A stretch of 64,000 bases of DNA from Bacteroidaceae bacterium. GTDB lineage: Bacteria; Bacteroidota; Bacteroidia; Bacteroidales; Bacteroidaceae. The notes beneath the pieces were generated by a model. It was not told where the DNA came from. It ran no database searches and was given only the letters and a program-made list of their open reading frames with translations. The stretch covers positions 47,605 through 111,604 of the forward strand of contig JAFSPM010000028.1 in the NCBI GenBank assembly GCA_017442855.1. The letters run 5' to 3'. Below are positions 43,860-53,495 of this stretch, piece by piece. The position numbers and the translations under genes are program-made. Each line of letters begins with the position of its first letter. Position 1 is the stretch's first letter.

Positions 43860-44426
43860 ATGAAAAGATACCTATATATAATGATGTGCCTGTCGTTGCT
43901 GGCGTTGGCATCATGCAATAATCGTAATACGAAGAAAGACCCCGACAACTATGTGGTGGAGTCTATTCAGGAAGATGTAGTCAGCACAGAGATTCATCAG
44001 TTGCAAACTATCAGTGCTTCTTCGCAGGCCGACTTCAAAGGCAGGACTTACGACATGAAGGTGGTACGCAGAGCTGATAGTACTTTGCCTATTGTAACTG
44101 ATGCACAAGGTGTGAAGTATTACGACAACACCATTACATTAGAAATATCTACTGGTGGCAGATTGTTTGCGAATAAGATCTTCAACAAGAATACTTTTGC
44201 TTCCTATCTCGAGGCTGATTTCCTGCAACACTCCATCCTCGAAGGCTTAGTCTTCGATAAGGTGACCGATGATGGCTTGATGTTCGCCGCCAGCGTGAGC
44301 TATCCTGAGAGTGACCTCTATGTACCTTTCCATGTTCTGGTACTTCCCAATGGTTCCCTTTCTATCGATAAGGCTGATCTCATGGACGACTACGAGCCAG
44401 AGCCTGAACCTGAACAAAACAAATAA
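43860..44426 (+). CDS. DUF4738-like lipoprotein
   Basis: 188 residues from ATG 43860, with a lipoprotein signal ending at C19 (LLALASC). An upstream in-frame ATG would lie before the promoter. The body (VVESIQEDVVSTEIHQLQTISAS, YDNTITLEISTGGRLFANKIF, ILEGLVFDKV) agrees with DUF4738 as I recall it, a Prevotella/Bacteroides family of unknown function. It ends in an acidic E/P tail. It is a single gene. Confidence 0.75.
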   Translation: MKRYLYIMMCLSLLALASCNNRNTKKDPDNYVVESIQEDVVSTEIHQLQTISASSQADFKGRTYDMKVVRRADSTLPIVTDAQGVKYYDNTITLEISTGGRLFANKIFNKNTFASYLEADFLQHSILEGLVFDKVTDDGLMFAASVSYPESDLYVPFHVLVLPNGSLSIDKADLMDDYEPEPEPEQNK

Positions 44427-44519
44427 AGTTTTTTTGAACAAAGGCCTTTTTACATTTTGATGGGTAAAACTGGCCTATGTTTCTGTAGCGTTAAGAAAAT
44501 CGGGAAAGTTTTTCGTATA

Positions 44520-44560
44520 AAAACGCAAACAGGGCAGAGCGCTATGTTTTTTTGCGTTTT
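44520..44560. repeat. Long-loop inverted repeat in the gap after the DUF4738 gene
   Basis: AAAACGCAAA (44520-44529) and TTTGCGTTTT (44551-44560) can pair around a 21-base loop. The rest of the 200-base gap shows AAAGGCCTTT (44440) and no gene. Confidence 0.5.
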
Positions 44561-44626
44561 AGAAAAACGTGAGCGATTTTTAGTGGAAGAAACTCAGACA
44601 GTTTTATCCTTCAGAATGGTTAATGC

Positions 44627-47224
44627 TTACTCTAAGTCAACAACAGTAATTCCAGCTCCCCCAAACTGAACATGCTCATCGTGGAAATCTTTCACACCAG
44701 CTACACTCTGCAAGTATTGACGTATCAAAGTACGCAGGATGCCAGTACCCGTACCATGTAAAATCCTCACACGTGATACCCCAATCAGGATAGCATCATC
44801 AATGAAATAGGTCACTGCCTGAATGGCCTCGTCGCCTCTCATGCCACGCACATCGATATCTTGCTTGAAGTTCAGTTTGCGGTCGTGCATCGAGTCCTGC
44901 GTCTGCTCACTCAGGTACGTAGCTTTCTGCGTGATGTCAGGTTGCTTCGATGGTGCTTGTGCGGGCTCCAGCCTGTTCAGCTTCACCGTAGTCTTGATAC
45001 TGCCGAAGGCAACAGTCGCATCCTTTCCGTGTACTTCCATGATGGTACCCACTGTATGCTGACCTTTCAGCTTCACGGTAGCCCCTTCCACCAGCAATGC
45101 CAGTTGCTCGGATTCACGTTTGGCTTGTAAGGCCGCTTGCTCCTCAGGTGACAGGACAGGTGTCTTGCCCTTCTCGGCCTTCTTATCCTTTTTGCGTTGC
45201 TGTCGCTCACGCAGTTTGTCCATCTTTCGGGTTATCTTATCCTCTTTCTCTTGCGCCTCTTTTTCTTGCAGTTGCTTGCGGAAGTCAGCCAACTCCTGAC
45301 GAATCTTTTTCGTTTCCTCCTTTTCAGCTTGTGCTTCCTTGATGCCTTTGATGGTACCCTCAATGCGGGCGTTGGCCTCTTGTACCAGTCGCTCGGCCTC
45401 ACTCTTGGCGGTACGGAGAATGTCTTTACGCTCCTGATGCAACTCCTGTAACTCGCGTTCGTAGCGGGCAATGGTTTCCTCCATCACCTTTTCACGCTGA
45501 TGGATGTTCTGACGCTTGTTCTGCCAGTAACGCTTGTCGCGCACAATATCTTGCAAGTATTTGTCGGAGTTGATATAGTCGCTGCCTACAATGTCTGAAG
45601 CATCGGTTATCACCTCTTCGGGCAACCCAATCTTACGGGCTATCTCCACGGCAAACGAACTGCCTGGCATGCCTATCTGTAATAAGAAGAGCGGTTGCAT
45701 GAGGTGGCGGTCGTAGAGCATCGCGCCATTTACGATACCCTCATGGGCATCGGCAAAATGTTTCAGGTTTTGGTAGTGGGTAGTAATGACACCAAATGTT
45801 TTTTTCTTCCAGAATTGTTTCAGCACTGCCTCGGCGATAGCTCCGCCAATCGTTGGCTCTGTGCCGCCTCCAAACTCATCTATCAGCAATAGCGTCCGTT
45901 CGTTGGCCTGGCGCATCATCTGCTTCATGTTCATCAAGTGTGACGAGTAGGTAGATAGATCGTTCTCAATGCTCTGCTCGTCGCCGATATCAATCATGAT
46001 GTCGTGAAACATGCCGCATGTAGAACGGTCGCCCACTGGGATGCTCATGCCGCATTGCAGCATATATTGAAGCAGTCCCACCGTCTTGAGGCACACTGAC
46101 TTTCCACCTGCATTGGGACCAGAGATAATCAGCAGTCTGCCTCCCTGCTGATTCTTTGCTGCCCACTTGAAATCTTCATCAATTAATACAATATCCAGTG
46201 GCACCACTTTCTTGCCTTGCTTCTCGAGCGAGAGTTGCAACAGCGGATGACGGGCATTGATCCAGTCGATATAAGGTATGGCATGAACCTCCGGTCCTGG
46301 CTCAATGCCTTTGGTGAGTTCTGCAAAAGCAGCCTTTGCCTGTATCAGGTCTATCTGGGCCAGAAAATCGTAAGAACCCAGTATTTCTGGTATGTGTGGT
46401 CGAATCTCATCGGTAAATACCGTCAATATTCTGATTATCTCACGTCGCTCAGCAGCTTCCAGCTCGCGCACCTTGTTGTTAGCTTCCACCACTTCTGCAG
46501 GCTCGATGAAGACCGTCTTGCCTGAGGCAGACTCGTCGTGAACGATGCCGTTTATTTTTCTCTTCAGACCTGGAGCCACAGGTATCATTAATCGGCCGTC
46601 ACGCATCGTGGGAGCCACATCCTTATCCACCAACCCGTCACGTTGGGCAGCATGTAGTATGGTATAAAGCGTACGGGATATGCCGCCTTGGGTTTTCTCA
46701 AGGTCATGGCGGATGCCAGCCAGTGTCATGGAGGCAGAGTCTTTTATTTTTCCCAACTTGTCGAGAATGGAGTCGATACGACGGAGTATGGCTGGGAAGG
46801 TCACCACTTCGTTGGCAAGGCGCTGAAGTGATGGGTATTTATATTCCACCAAGGCCATGTGGGCTATGGGGTCGGTAATGTCCTCTTCGGCATCGTTGAG
46901 ATACTTCACCATATTGGCTATAGTCTCTAATGAGCGCCTCAAGTCCCATACCTCCTCTTCCTCTAAGTGGGTACCCTCAATTCTGATGCGCTTGATGCTC
47001 TCGCGCACGTCAAAAAAATACTGCATGGGGAAGTTGTCGTTCTCACTCCTCAAACGCCGAAAGTCACGCACCTGGTTGAGCCATTCGTTCACCATACTGG
47101 CATCAGTCGAAAAAGCCATCTCATCAACCTTTTCTTTCCCCAGCGTACTAAGACATTTCTCTTTCAGCAACTGGCGTATCAGGTCAAAGCCTATTTTCTG
47201 TTCAAAGTTCTGCGGATAAATCAT
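44627..47224 (-). CDS. mutS2: MutS2-family endonuclease/ribosome-rescue ATPase
   Basis: 865 residues. The core and lever helices are followed by an ATPase domain (Walker A ISGPNAGGKSVCLKTVGLLQ, LLIDEFGGGTEP), a long charged coiled coil (about 520-680), a KOW-like segment and a C-terminal Smr nuclease domain from about 790 (DVRGMRGDEAI, VRILHGTGTGILR). The DxRG and HGxG motifs are intact. MutS2 opposes recombination or splits collided ribosomes. Single gene, divergent from the CyuA-like gene. Confidence 0.94.
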   Translation of the reverse strand: MIYPQNFEQKIGFDLIRQLLKEKCLSTLGKEKVDEMAFSTDASMVNEWLNQVRDFRRLRSENDNFPMQYFFDVRESIKRIRIEGTHLEEEEVWDLRRSLETIANMVKYLNDAEEDITDPIAHMALVEYKYPSLQRLANEVVTFPAILRRIDSILDKLGKIKDSASMTLAGIRHDLEKTQGGISRTLYTILHAAQRDGLVDKDVAPTMRDGRLMIPVAPGLKRKINGIVHDESASGKTVFIEPAEVVEANNKVRELEAAERREIIRILTVFTDEIRPHIPEILGSYDFLAQIDLIQAKAAFAELTKGIEPGPEVHAIPYIDWINARHPLLQLSLEKQGKKVVPLDIVLIDEDFKWAAKNQQGGRLLIISGPNAGGKSVCLKTVGLLQYMLQCGMSIPVGDRSTCGMFHDIMIDIGDEQSIENDLSTYSSHLMNMKQMMRQANERTLLLIDEFGGGTEPTIGGAIAEAVLKQFWKKKTFGVITTHYQNLKHFADAHEGIVNGAMLYDRHLMQPLFLLQIGMPGSSFAVEIARKIGLPEEVITDASDIVGSDYINSDKYLQDIVRDKRYWQNKRQNIHQREKVMEETIARYERELQELHQERKDILRTAKSEAERLVQEANARIEGTIKGIKEAQAEKEETKKIRQELADFRKQLQEKEAQEKEDKITRKMDKLRERQQRKKDKKAEKGKTPVLSPEEQAALQAKRESEQLALLVEGATVKLKGQHTVGTIMEVHGKDATVAFGSIKTTVKLNRLEPAQAPSKQPDITQKATYLSEQTQDSMHDRKLNFKQDIDVRGMRGDEAIQAVTYFIDDAILIGVSRVRILHGTGTGILRTLIRQYLQSVAGVKDFHDEHVQFGGAGITVVDLE

Positions 47225-47232
47225 AGTGGGAA

Positions 47233-47240
47233 CAAAGATA
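47233..47240 (-). promoter_or_regulatory. -7 element of mutS2
   Basis: Minus strand TATCTTTG, eight bases before the ATG, again an almost leaderless layout as at tcdA. Confidence 0.55.
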
Positions 47241-47283
47241 ATGTATTTTTAGTGATTTGTGCACTATTGTCAAAAAAATGTAG

Positions 47284-47291
47284 TATCTTAG
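47284..47291 (+). promoter_or_regulatory. -7-like element of the CyuA-like gene
   Basis: TATCTTAG, the TTAG variant also seen at the AraC-type sites (49854, 62007); no -33 at normal spacing. Confidence 0.35.
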
Positions 47292-47327
47292 CACGAACAT
47301 TAACGATAGCTTATTAATGATATAAGT

Positions 47328-48593
47328 ATGGTGAACAAAGAACTGCGTGAACGTATTATCGCGCTGGTACATCAGGAGGTGGTTCCTGCCATAGGTTGTA
47401 CGGAACCCATGTGTGTGGCATTGTGTACGGCAAGGGCCACTGAGAGATTAGGTTGCCGTCCTGACCGAATAGAGGCATTGCTGAGTGCCAATATTATAAA
47501 GAATGCTATGGGCGTAGGCATACCAGGAACAGGTATGATAGGGCTGCCTATAGCTATTGCCCTCGGAGCCCTTATCGGTAAGAGTGCTTATCAGTTGGAG
47601 GTACTCAAGGACTTGACGCCCGAAGCTCTGGCCGAAGGCAAAAAATATGTGGAAGAACATTCCATCGTCATTAAACAGAAAGAGAATATCAGTGAAAAAC
47701 TATATGCCGAGGTCATCTGTACGGCTGGCGATAAGCAGGCAACGGCCATCATTGCCGGCAGTCACACCCACTTTGTGGATGAAGGTGAGATGCAGACTGT
47801 TGATGTTTCTTCAGTCGATGAACCCGCCCTTAACCTCCGTCTGGTTTACGACTTTGCCACTACGTCTCCTCTTGATGAGATAGACTTCATCTTGGAAGCC
47901 CGTACCTTGAATATGAATGCTGCTCGCGAGTCGTTGAAGGGCAACTACGGCCACAACCTGGGCAAGACCATCGACCGCCCTTTGTCGAAAGGCATCTTTG
48001 GCAACAGCATCTATTCACACATCATCTCGCGTACTGCTTCGGCGTGCGATGCCCGTATGGGCGGAGCCATGATTCCTGTGATGTCGAACAGTGGCAGTGG
48101 TAACCAGGGTATCTGTGCCACCAACCCTGTTTGTGTTTATGCCAAGGAGAACGAGAATACGGAGGAGGAACTTATCCGCGCCCTGATGCTCAGTCATCTG
48201 ACGGCCATCTACATCAAGCAGTCGCTCGGCACCTTGTCGGCACTCTGCGGTTGTGTGGTAGCCAGCATAGGTAGCAGTTGTGGCATCACCTACCTGATGG
48301 GTGGCGACTACGAGCGCATCTGCTACTCGGTAAAGAACATGATTGCCAACCTGACGGGTATGATCTGTGATGGTGCCAAGCCGGCTTGTTCGCTCAAGAT
48401 TACCTCGGGCGTTTCCACCGCTGTACTCTCAGCCCTGCTGGCCATGGAGGGCAAGTGTGTCGGTTCGTCGGAAGGTATTGTTGATGACAGTGTGGATAAG
48501 AGCATCCACAACCTGACCAGCATCGGTGCCGATGCCATGATTAAGACGGACGACATGGTGCTCAATATCATGACCTCGAAACAAATGTGTTAG
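47328..48593 (+). CDS. L-cysteine desulfidase-like protein (CyuA/UPF0597 family)
   Basis: 421 residues. Cysteine motifs AIGCTEPMCVAL, MSNSGSGNQGIC and MICDGAKPACSLK, likely iron-sulfur ligands, define the CyuA/YhaM group, which degrades cysteine to pyruvate, ammonia and sulfide. The alternative name is serine dehydratase alpha family protein. The first AraC-type regulator gene starts 34 bases downstream and may share its transcript. Confidence 0.88.
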   Translation: MVNKELRERIIALVHQEVVPAIGCTEPMCVALCTARATERLGCRPDRIEALLSANIIKNAMGVGIPGTGMIGLPIAIALGALIGKSAYQLEVLKDLTPEALAEGKKYVEEHSIVIKQKENISEKLYAEVICTAGDKQATAIIAGSHTHFVDEGEMQTVDVSSVDEPALNLRLVYDFATTSPLDEIDFILEARTLNMNAARESLKGNYGHNLGKTIDRPLSKGIFGNSIYSHIISRTASACDARMGGAMIPVMSNSGSGNQGICATNPVCVYAKENENTEEELIRALMLSHLTAIYIKQSLGTLSALCGCVVASIGSSCGITYLMGGDYERICYSVKNMIANLTGMICDGAKPACSLKITSGVSTAVLSALLAMEGKCVGSSEGIVDDSVDKSIHNLTSIGADAMIKTDDMVLNIMTSKQMC

Positions 48594-48626
48594 ATTGAAT
48601 GAAGACCCAATATTTATTTTGAATCT

Positions 48627-49754
48627 ATGTTTACCGAACAAATATCTGCTGATTTAATACTGTTTTTTATCCTCTATGGCATAACAGGAGTGGTGCCACT
48701 CATTGCTGCCATTTACCTGCTGTTGCGCAGGGGCAATGCCTTTGCGTCTGATGTCACGCCACCACTGCGTTTGCGACGTTGGGCTGCGTCTTTCTTTTTC
48801 GTAGCATCTTTGGGTCATATATGGTGGTATCTTTTCTATATTTACTCTGGCGACCTGCATTCCGCGGCTTACGTTGCTGTGGTCTTGCTCGACTGCGTAT
48901 TGCTACTCTTCACCATCGCCGGTACGCTGCTCGCTATGCTCCAGGACCGCCGCCGTTCAGTATGGCCCGCCCTGATTGCCATGATACCTTTCGTGGTGCT
49001 CAGTGTAGTGCAAATGATTTATCCCAGTTACCTGCTTGAACTAATATCCGGTATCTACATCCTGTTGCTCTACTTGATCTTTACCATATATATGGTGGTG
49101 GCCGTCAGACGATACGGAAGGTGGCTGAACGACAACTATGCCGACCTGGAGAATAAAAAGGTATGGCTGAGCCAACTGTTGACTCTCTGCTTCATGCTGC
49201 TGTTCATCCTCTATATATTCGTTGTCAACATGTTCTTAATCTTCATCATGCATTTTGTCGAACTGGTATTTTTCGGTCTTTTGCTGTGGCGGGTGGAGAC
49301 GCTGCCGCAGTTGGAAAACATTTTCGTGGGACAAGAAAAAGACTCATTAACACCAGAGACTTCTCAAGACTCCAATACCCCTGCACAAGCACAACTGCCA
49401 TTGATCATTGCCTCCAATATCGAGCAACGGTTGGCTGCGCACTGCGTGGACACGCAGCTATACTTAAAACACGACCTGACCCTTCAGCAGCTGGCTCAAG
49501 CTGTCAGGACCAACCGCACCTATCTTAGCCAGTATTTCTCCAGTCGCGACACGACTTACAATGCTTATATCAATGATCTCCGCATCAATCATTTCATGGA
49601 TCTTTATCGCGAGGCTATCGCTACCAAGCAGTCCGCCACTGCCCAAGAATTGGCCATTGACAGTGGCTACCGAAGTTATAGCACTTTCAGCCTTGCTTTC
49701 AAGCAGCGCATGGGGCTGAGTGTAACAGCTTGGATGCGAGAAATGTCTAAGTAA
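48627..49754 (+). CDS. Membrane-bound AraC-type regulator, copy 1
   Basis: 375 residues. The first 230 are six or seven hydrophobic segments with motifs RRGNAFASDVTPPLRLRRW and RRYGRWLNDNYADLENK; the last 100 are an AraC-type double helix-turn-helix (LTLQQLAQAVRTNRTYLSQYFS ... YRSYSTFSLAFKQRMG). It is a one-component sensor in which the membrane part should feel an envelope signal. It is a clear paralogue of the protein at 58910. A pair of direct repeats starts 15 bases after its stop. Confidence 0.9.
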   Translation: MFTEQISADLILFFILYGITGVVPLIAAIYLLLRRGNAFASDVTPPLRLRRWAASFFFVASLGHIWWYLFYIYSGDLHSAAYVAVVLLDCVLLLFTIAGTLLAMLQDRRRSVWPALIAMIPFVVLSVVQMIYPSYLLELISGIYILLLYLIFTIYMVVAVRRYGRWLNDNYADLENKKVWLSQLLTLCFMLLFILYIFVVNMFLIFIMHFVELVFFGLLLWRVETLPQLENIFVGQEKDSLTPETSQDSNTPAQAQLPLIIASNIEQRLAAHCVDTQLYLKHDLTLQQLAQAVRTNRTYLSQYFSSRDTTYNAYINDLRINHFMDLYREAIATKQSATAQELAIDSGYRSYSTFSLAFKQRMGLSVTAWMREMSK

Positions 49755-49768
49755 TCTGCAGGGCGACT

Positions 49769-49861
49769 TTCAAAATTTGCAATAATTGTTTCAAAATCTT
49801 CAAAACCTGAATGCATCTGGCATTCAGGTCTGTGTTATTTGGGGTAATTTACTTATTTTAG
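49769..49861 (+). promoter_or_regulatory. Direct-repeat promoter A, before the PAP2-barrel gene
   Basis: TTCAAAATTTGCAA (49769-49782) and TTCAAAATCTTCAA (49790-49803) start 21 bases apart. The -7-like TATTTTAG (49854-49861) begins 50 bases after repeat 2. A hairpin CCTGAATGC / GCATTCAGG (49806-49828) lies between. There is no -33 TTG, as expected for an activator-dependent promoter. Confidence 0.75.
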
Positions 49862-49911
49862 CGCTGAAAACCTGAATAACTTTTACAATATTTAATCTTA
49901 ATAATAATGTT

Positions 49912-51771
49912 ATGAAAATCCGACTTTTTCTCACATTAATGACTGTTGCCCTGACCATTCAGGCCAATGCGGTAAACTATCGAGATATGGATTCATTTCT
50001 GCTCGATGAACCTGAATCGAAAACAGAAACAATCAGTTTGGCCAAGCCGTCCTCCCTTAGTTTAGCCAAGGTGGCCCCTACGGCCAGTCCGAAGATGGAC
50101 TTTTCTCTTTTCAAGTTGAAGACAAATCCTGGTGTTAAACCCTATAAGTTCATGAACGACATGACCTTCGTGGGTGTACCCCTCTTCTTGGGCGGCTGGG
50201 CTATTAAAGGCGACAAGGCGATGTTCCGCGTCAATGCGAAAGCAGAGCAAGGAGGTAAGAAAAATACGCAGCTCCTGACTGACTTCAAGACAGGCATCGA
50301 CGACTATACCCAATTCTTCGGCCCCGCAATGGTGATTGGTTTGAAGTTGGGTGGCTATCAAGGTCGCAGTAGCTGGCCTCGCATGTTGGCAAGTGCTGCC
50401 GCTTCGTATGGTGTCATGGCTATTTTCGTCAATGGCATTAAGTACACGGCCAAGGAGATGCGTCCCGACGGCTCTACCGCCAACTCATGGCCTTCAGGAC
50501 ATACAGCAACAGCATTCGTTGGTGCCACATTGCTCCACAAGGAGTATGGACTCACCCGTTCTCCCTGGTGGTCTGTGGCTGGTTATGGCGTAGCTACGGC
50601 AACAGGTGTGATGCGTGTACTCAACAACCGTCACTGGATCAGTGATGTCATGTCGGGTGCCGGCATCGGTATCTTGTCCGGTGAGTTGGGCTATGCCCTC
50701 ATGGATCTGCTGTTCAAAGAGAAGGGATTGCTTCGCAACGATTTGATACTCGAAAGTAAAAAACCAAGTTTCTTCAGCGTTTCCATGGGTGTAGGCCTTG
50801 GCGGTAAGAACCTTGAGTTTGAAAGTCAGGGACAGAAGGTGGGCATCAAATTCCGTGCTGCCACTGTGGTTGATGCCGAAGGAGCTTACTTCTTCAATAA
50901 GTACGTTGGTGTGGGTGGTCGCCTTAGGGTAAGGGCACAGTCTGCCAAGGATTTCGGCGACTTTGCCAATTATGTAGCCGTTGAGGATTATTATGCTTGG
51001 GAAGGTTTGCAGCCCCTCTATCAGTCGGCTTTCCCAGGTGACTATCTGCCTGGTACCACCGAGGCTGAAAGGTTCCAGAATGAGCTTACCTTCCTGAACA
51101 AAGTGGGCTATCAGACAGAGTCGGAGAGTGCGTGGAATGCCAACGCTCCTGTAACCAATAGCTACGGTATCGTGAAGAGCGACCATATCACCGAGTTTAC
51201 GGGCAGTTTAGGTCTTTATTTCAACCTGCCACTTGGTTCCCACTTCTCTTTGGGTACCAAGGCGCTTATCGGTCGCTCCATCACACAAGAGCTGGACATT
51301 GACGGCTACGCCGAAGGTAACATGAAAGATATCAGCTACACAATAGGAATCGACAACCGTCCTGGTCAGCAGCAGCCCAATGGCGACCCCACCTTGTTGC
51401 TTAACGACCTGCAATATCCCAATAATACGGGTAATAAATGGACCGACGAATGGGAATACCTTACCGTGGGTGCCAAGTCGTCCACCTCGTTTGGCACGGG
51501 CCTCTCGCTCACCTATCGTTACAAGTCCAATTTCTCTTGGCGTTTTTTCTGTGACTACGATTACACCCGCAAGACATTTACGGCAAAATATGATCCTTAC
51601 CACTTTGTGCAGAAGGGTATGACCACTGGTGCTGGCTTACTGACGGACACTGCGCTGATAACCTCGACGAGCGATTACGCCGACGGTCTGGGTGTTGATG
51701 CCAGGGAGTACAAGACCCGCAAGAGCATGAACTACCTGACGCTGGGACTTTCGTTCTTAGTGAATTTTTAG
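49912..51771 (+). CDS. PAP2 phosphatase fused to an outer-membrane beta-barrel
   Basis: 619 residues with a signal peptide (about 1-21, TIQANA). Residues about 80-270 are a PAP2 lipid-phosphatase domain with the full acid-phosphatase signature: K177-X6-R184-P, P194-S-G-H197 and R235-X5-H241-X3-D245. From about 285 to the terminal F619 the chain is alternating strands of a barrel (FSVSMGVGLGG ... SMNYLTLGLSFLVNF). Such proteins remove phosphate from lipid A or undecaprenyl pyrophosphate; a fused barrel would hold the activity at the outer membrane. First gene behind direct-repeat promoter A. Confidence 0.85.
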   Translation: MKIRLFLTLMTVALTIQANAVNYRDMDSFLLDEPESKTETISLAKPSSLSLAKVAPTASPKMDFSLFKLKTNPGVKPYKFMNDMTFVGVPLFLGGWAIKGDKAMFRVNAKAEQGGKKNTQLLTDFKTGIDDYTQFFGPAMVIGLKLGGYQGRSSWPRMLASAAASYGVMAIFVNGIKYTAKEMRPDGSTANSWPSGHTATAFVGATLLHKEYGLTRSPWWSVAGYGVATATGVMRVLNNRHWISDVMSGAGIGILSGELGYALMDLLFKEKGLLRNDLILESKKPSFFSVSMGVGLGGKNLEFESQGQKVGIKFRAATVVDAEGAYFFNKYVGVGGRLRVRAQSAKDFGDFANYVAVEDYYAWEGLQPLYQSAFPGDYLPGTTEAERFQNELTFLNKVGYQTESESAWNANAPVTNSYGIVKSDHITEFTGSLGLYFNLPLGSHFSLGTKALIGRSITQELDIDGYAEGNMKDISYTIGIDNRPGQQQPNGDPTLLLNDLQYPNNTGNKWTDEWEYLTVGAKSSTSFGTGLSLTYRYKSNFSWRFFCDYDYTRKTFTAKYDPYHFVQKGMTTGAGLLTDTALITSTSDYADGLGVDAREYKTRKSMNYLTLGLSFLVNF

Positions 51772-51783
51772 AGCTGTTTCCTG

Positions 51784-51810
51784 ACCAAATATGATTGCAA
51801 TTAATAAATT
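51784..51810. repeat. Intergenic repeat, copy 1 (second copy at 58554)
   Basis: ACCAAATATGATTGCAATTA then ATAAATT here, against ACCAGGTATTATTGCAATTA then GCAAGTT at 58555. The leader of the esterase gene (56852) has the looser ATATTGCTATTAATGATAG. Confidence 0.65.
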
Positions 51811-51830
51811 TAAAATAAGGAGAGAATATC

Positions 51831-53486
51831 ATGAAAGCAGATCAGATTATCAAAAATGCAAAAATCTTTACTTCTGACAAGAATAATCCACAAGCAACAG
51901 CTCTGGTGGTGAAGGACGGTAAGTTCATCTATGTGGGCAACGAGGCTGGCCTATCCAATTATGAGGGTGAGGTCACTGACATGGGCGGCAAATTCATTAT
52001 GCCAGGTATCATCGACAGCCATGTGCATGTAACCATTCCTGTTGCATTTGAGTACGCTGACCTGGGCGTCCGTTTTGAACCCAATGGAAAGGAGGGAGCC
52101 ATAGACTTCATGGCGGCTTACATCAAGGAGCATCCCGGCCAGAAGTGCTATAGGTTTTTGTTGGAGCGCAGGTTTTTGAATGGAGAGGAAATCACCAAGG
52201 AGGATTTGGATGCCGTCTGCCCTGACAGCGAGCTCATTCTTCTGGAGGGCGAATGTCACAGCAACTGGGTGAATTCCAAAGTCCTGAAAAGGATGGGAAT
52301 CGCTGATGATACGCCAGACCCCGTTCCGGGATTGGCCTACTACGTTCGAAAGGATGGCCACGTGACCGGCAACTCATTCGAAACCGCCAGCTGGCCCATT
52401 CTCTTCGACGGTGTAAACGACCTTACGGACGAGCAGATTGTCACGTCTATTTCGCGTTGGATAGAATTTTCTAAGAATGCCGGCGTAAGTGCTGTTTTCG
52501 ATGCTGGTTTCCCGGAACACAACCCCATCCATGAACGGATGTATGAAATCCTGTGCAAACTGGATAAGGAAGGCAAACTGCCCATCTACATTGACGGATG
52601 TTATGTACTCACCCGACCCAGCAAGATGCATGAGGCCATAGAGGAGGTGAAGCGTTTCAGTCGCAAGTTCAACTCGGAACACCTGAAGGTACACACGCTG
52701 AAGATTTTCATGGACGGCACTCTGAAGATCGAGACCGCAGCACAGGTTACGCCTTACGTTGACACCGGTGTAACGGGTACCACAGCCTTCAAGCCCGATC
52801 AGGTGGCCGAGATACTCAAGGTCCTCAACGAGGCGGGATTGGATCTCCACGTGCACACCGTGGGTGCTGCCGCTTCCCGCGTGGTGCTGGACGGTGTGGA
52901 GCTGGCCCAAAAGGAACTGGGAGACAAATATCAGATGAAGGTTACCTGTGCCCACCTGGAGGTGCAGGCCGATGAGGACCTTCCTCGTTTTGCCAAACTG
53001 GGTGTATTTGCGAATTATACCCCATGGTGGCATTGTGGAGGCGGTCCGGGTGTATTGACCCCTATGCTTGGAGAGAAGCGTGCTACGACCATGTACCGCT
53101 GCAAGACGGTCTGGGACTCTGGCGCTACGGTGGCTTGGTCCAGCGACAATGTGGCATACGGCGATTTCATGACCTGGAGTCCTTACCTGGGTATGGAGAT
53201 TGGCATGGTGCGCCGCATATCGGAAAAGGCATGCGTTCCCGAATACTTTATTTGCCCTGTTCCCAATCCTCCGGCAGAAGAGAGAATGAACACGGAAGAA
53301 ATGATCATCGGTTATACCATCAACGGCGCCAAGCAGCTGGGCATCGAGGCTACTAAGGGCTCTATCGAGGCCGGCAAGGACGCCGACTTCCTGGTGTTCG
53401 ACAATGATCTGCTTGCAGCAGAACACGATGGCTTCAGCCACAACAAACCGGCAGAGGTGTATTTCGGCGGTAAGAAAATGAATTAA
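51831..53486 (+). CDS. YtcJ-like amidohydrolase, copy 1
   Basis: 551 residues of the amidohydrolase-3 group. GIIDSHVHV holds the first two metal histidines; LDLHVHTVGAAAS and a closing AWSSDN aspartate are further metal-site motifs. YtcJ-type enzymes split N-acyl or N-formyl amides; the substrate is unknown and there is no signal peptide. AAGGAG lies eight bases before the ATG, an SD site that is unusual here. It follows the PAP2-barrel gene by 59 bases and precedes the MATE gene by nine, so one operon is likely. Paralogue of the protein at 60199. Confidence 0.88.
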   Translation: MKADQIIKNAKIFTSDKNNPQATALVVKDGKFIYVGNEAGLSNYEGEVTDMGGKFIMPGIIDSHVHVTIPVAFEYADLGVRFEPNGKEGAIDFMAAYIKEHPGQKCYRFLLERRFLNGEEITKEDLDAVCPDSELILLEGECHSNWVNSKVLKRMGIADDTPDPVPGLAYYVRKDGHVTGNSFETASWPILFDGVNDLTDEQIVTSISRWIEFSKNAGVSAVFDAGFPEHNPIHERMYEILCKLDKEGKLPIYIDGCYVLTRPSKMHEAIEEVKRFSRKFNSEHLKVHTLKIFMDGTLKIETAAQVTPYVDTGVTGTTAFKPDQVAEILKVLNEAGLDLHVHTVGAAASRVVLDGVELAQKELGDKYQMKVTCAHLEVQADEDLPRFAKLGVFANYTPWWHCGGGPGVLTPMLGEKRATTMYRCKTVWDSGATVAWSSDNVAYGDFMTWSPYLGMEIGMVRRISEKACVPEYFICPVPNPPAEERMNTEEMIIGYTINGAKQLGIEATKGSIEAGKDADFLVFDNDLLAAEHDGFSHNKPAEVYFGGKKMN

Positions 53487-53495
53487 TTGTGGTAA

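Noticed and set aside
52374-53441. 355-codon open frame on the minus strand
   Set aside because: Antisense to amidohydrolase copy 1, whose catalytic motifs prove the plus strand is coding.
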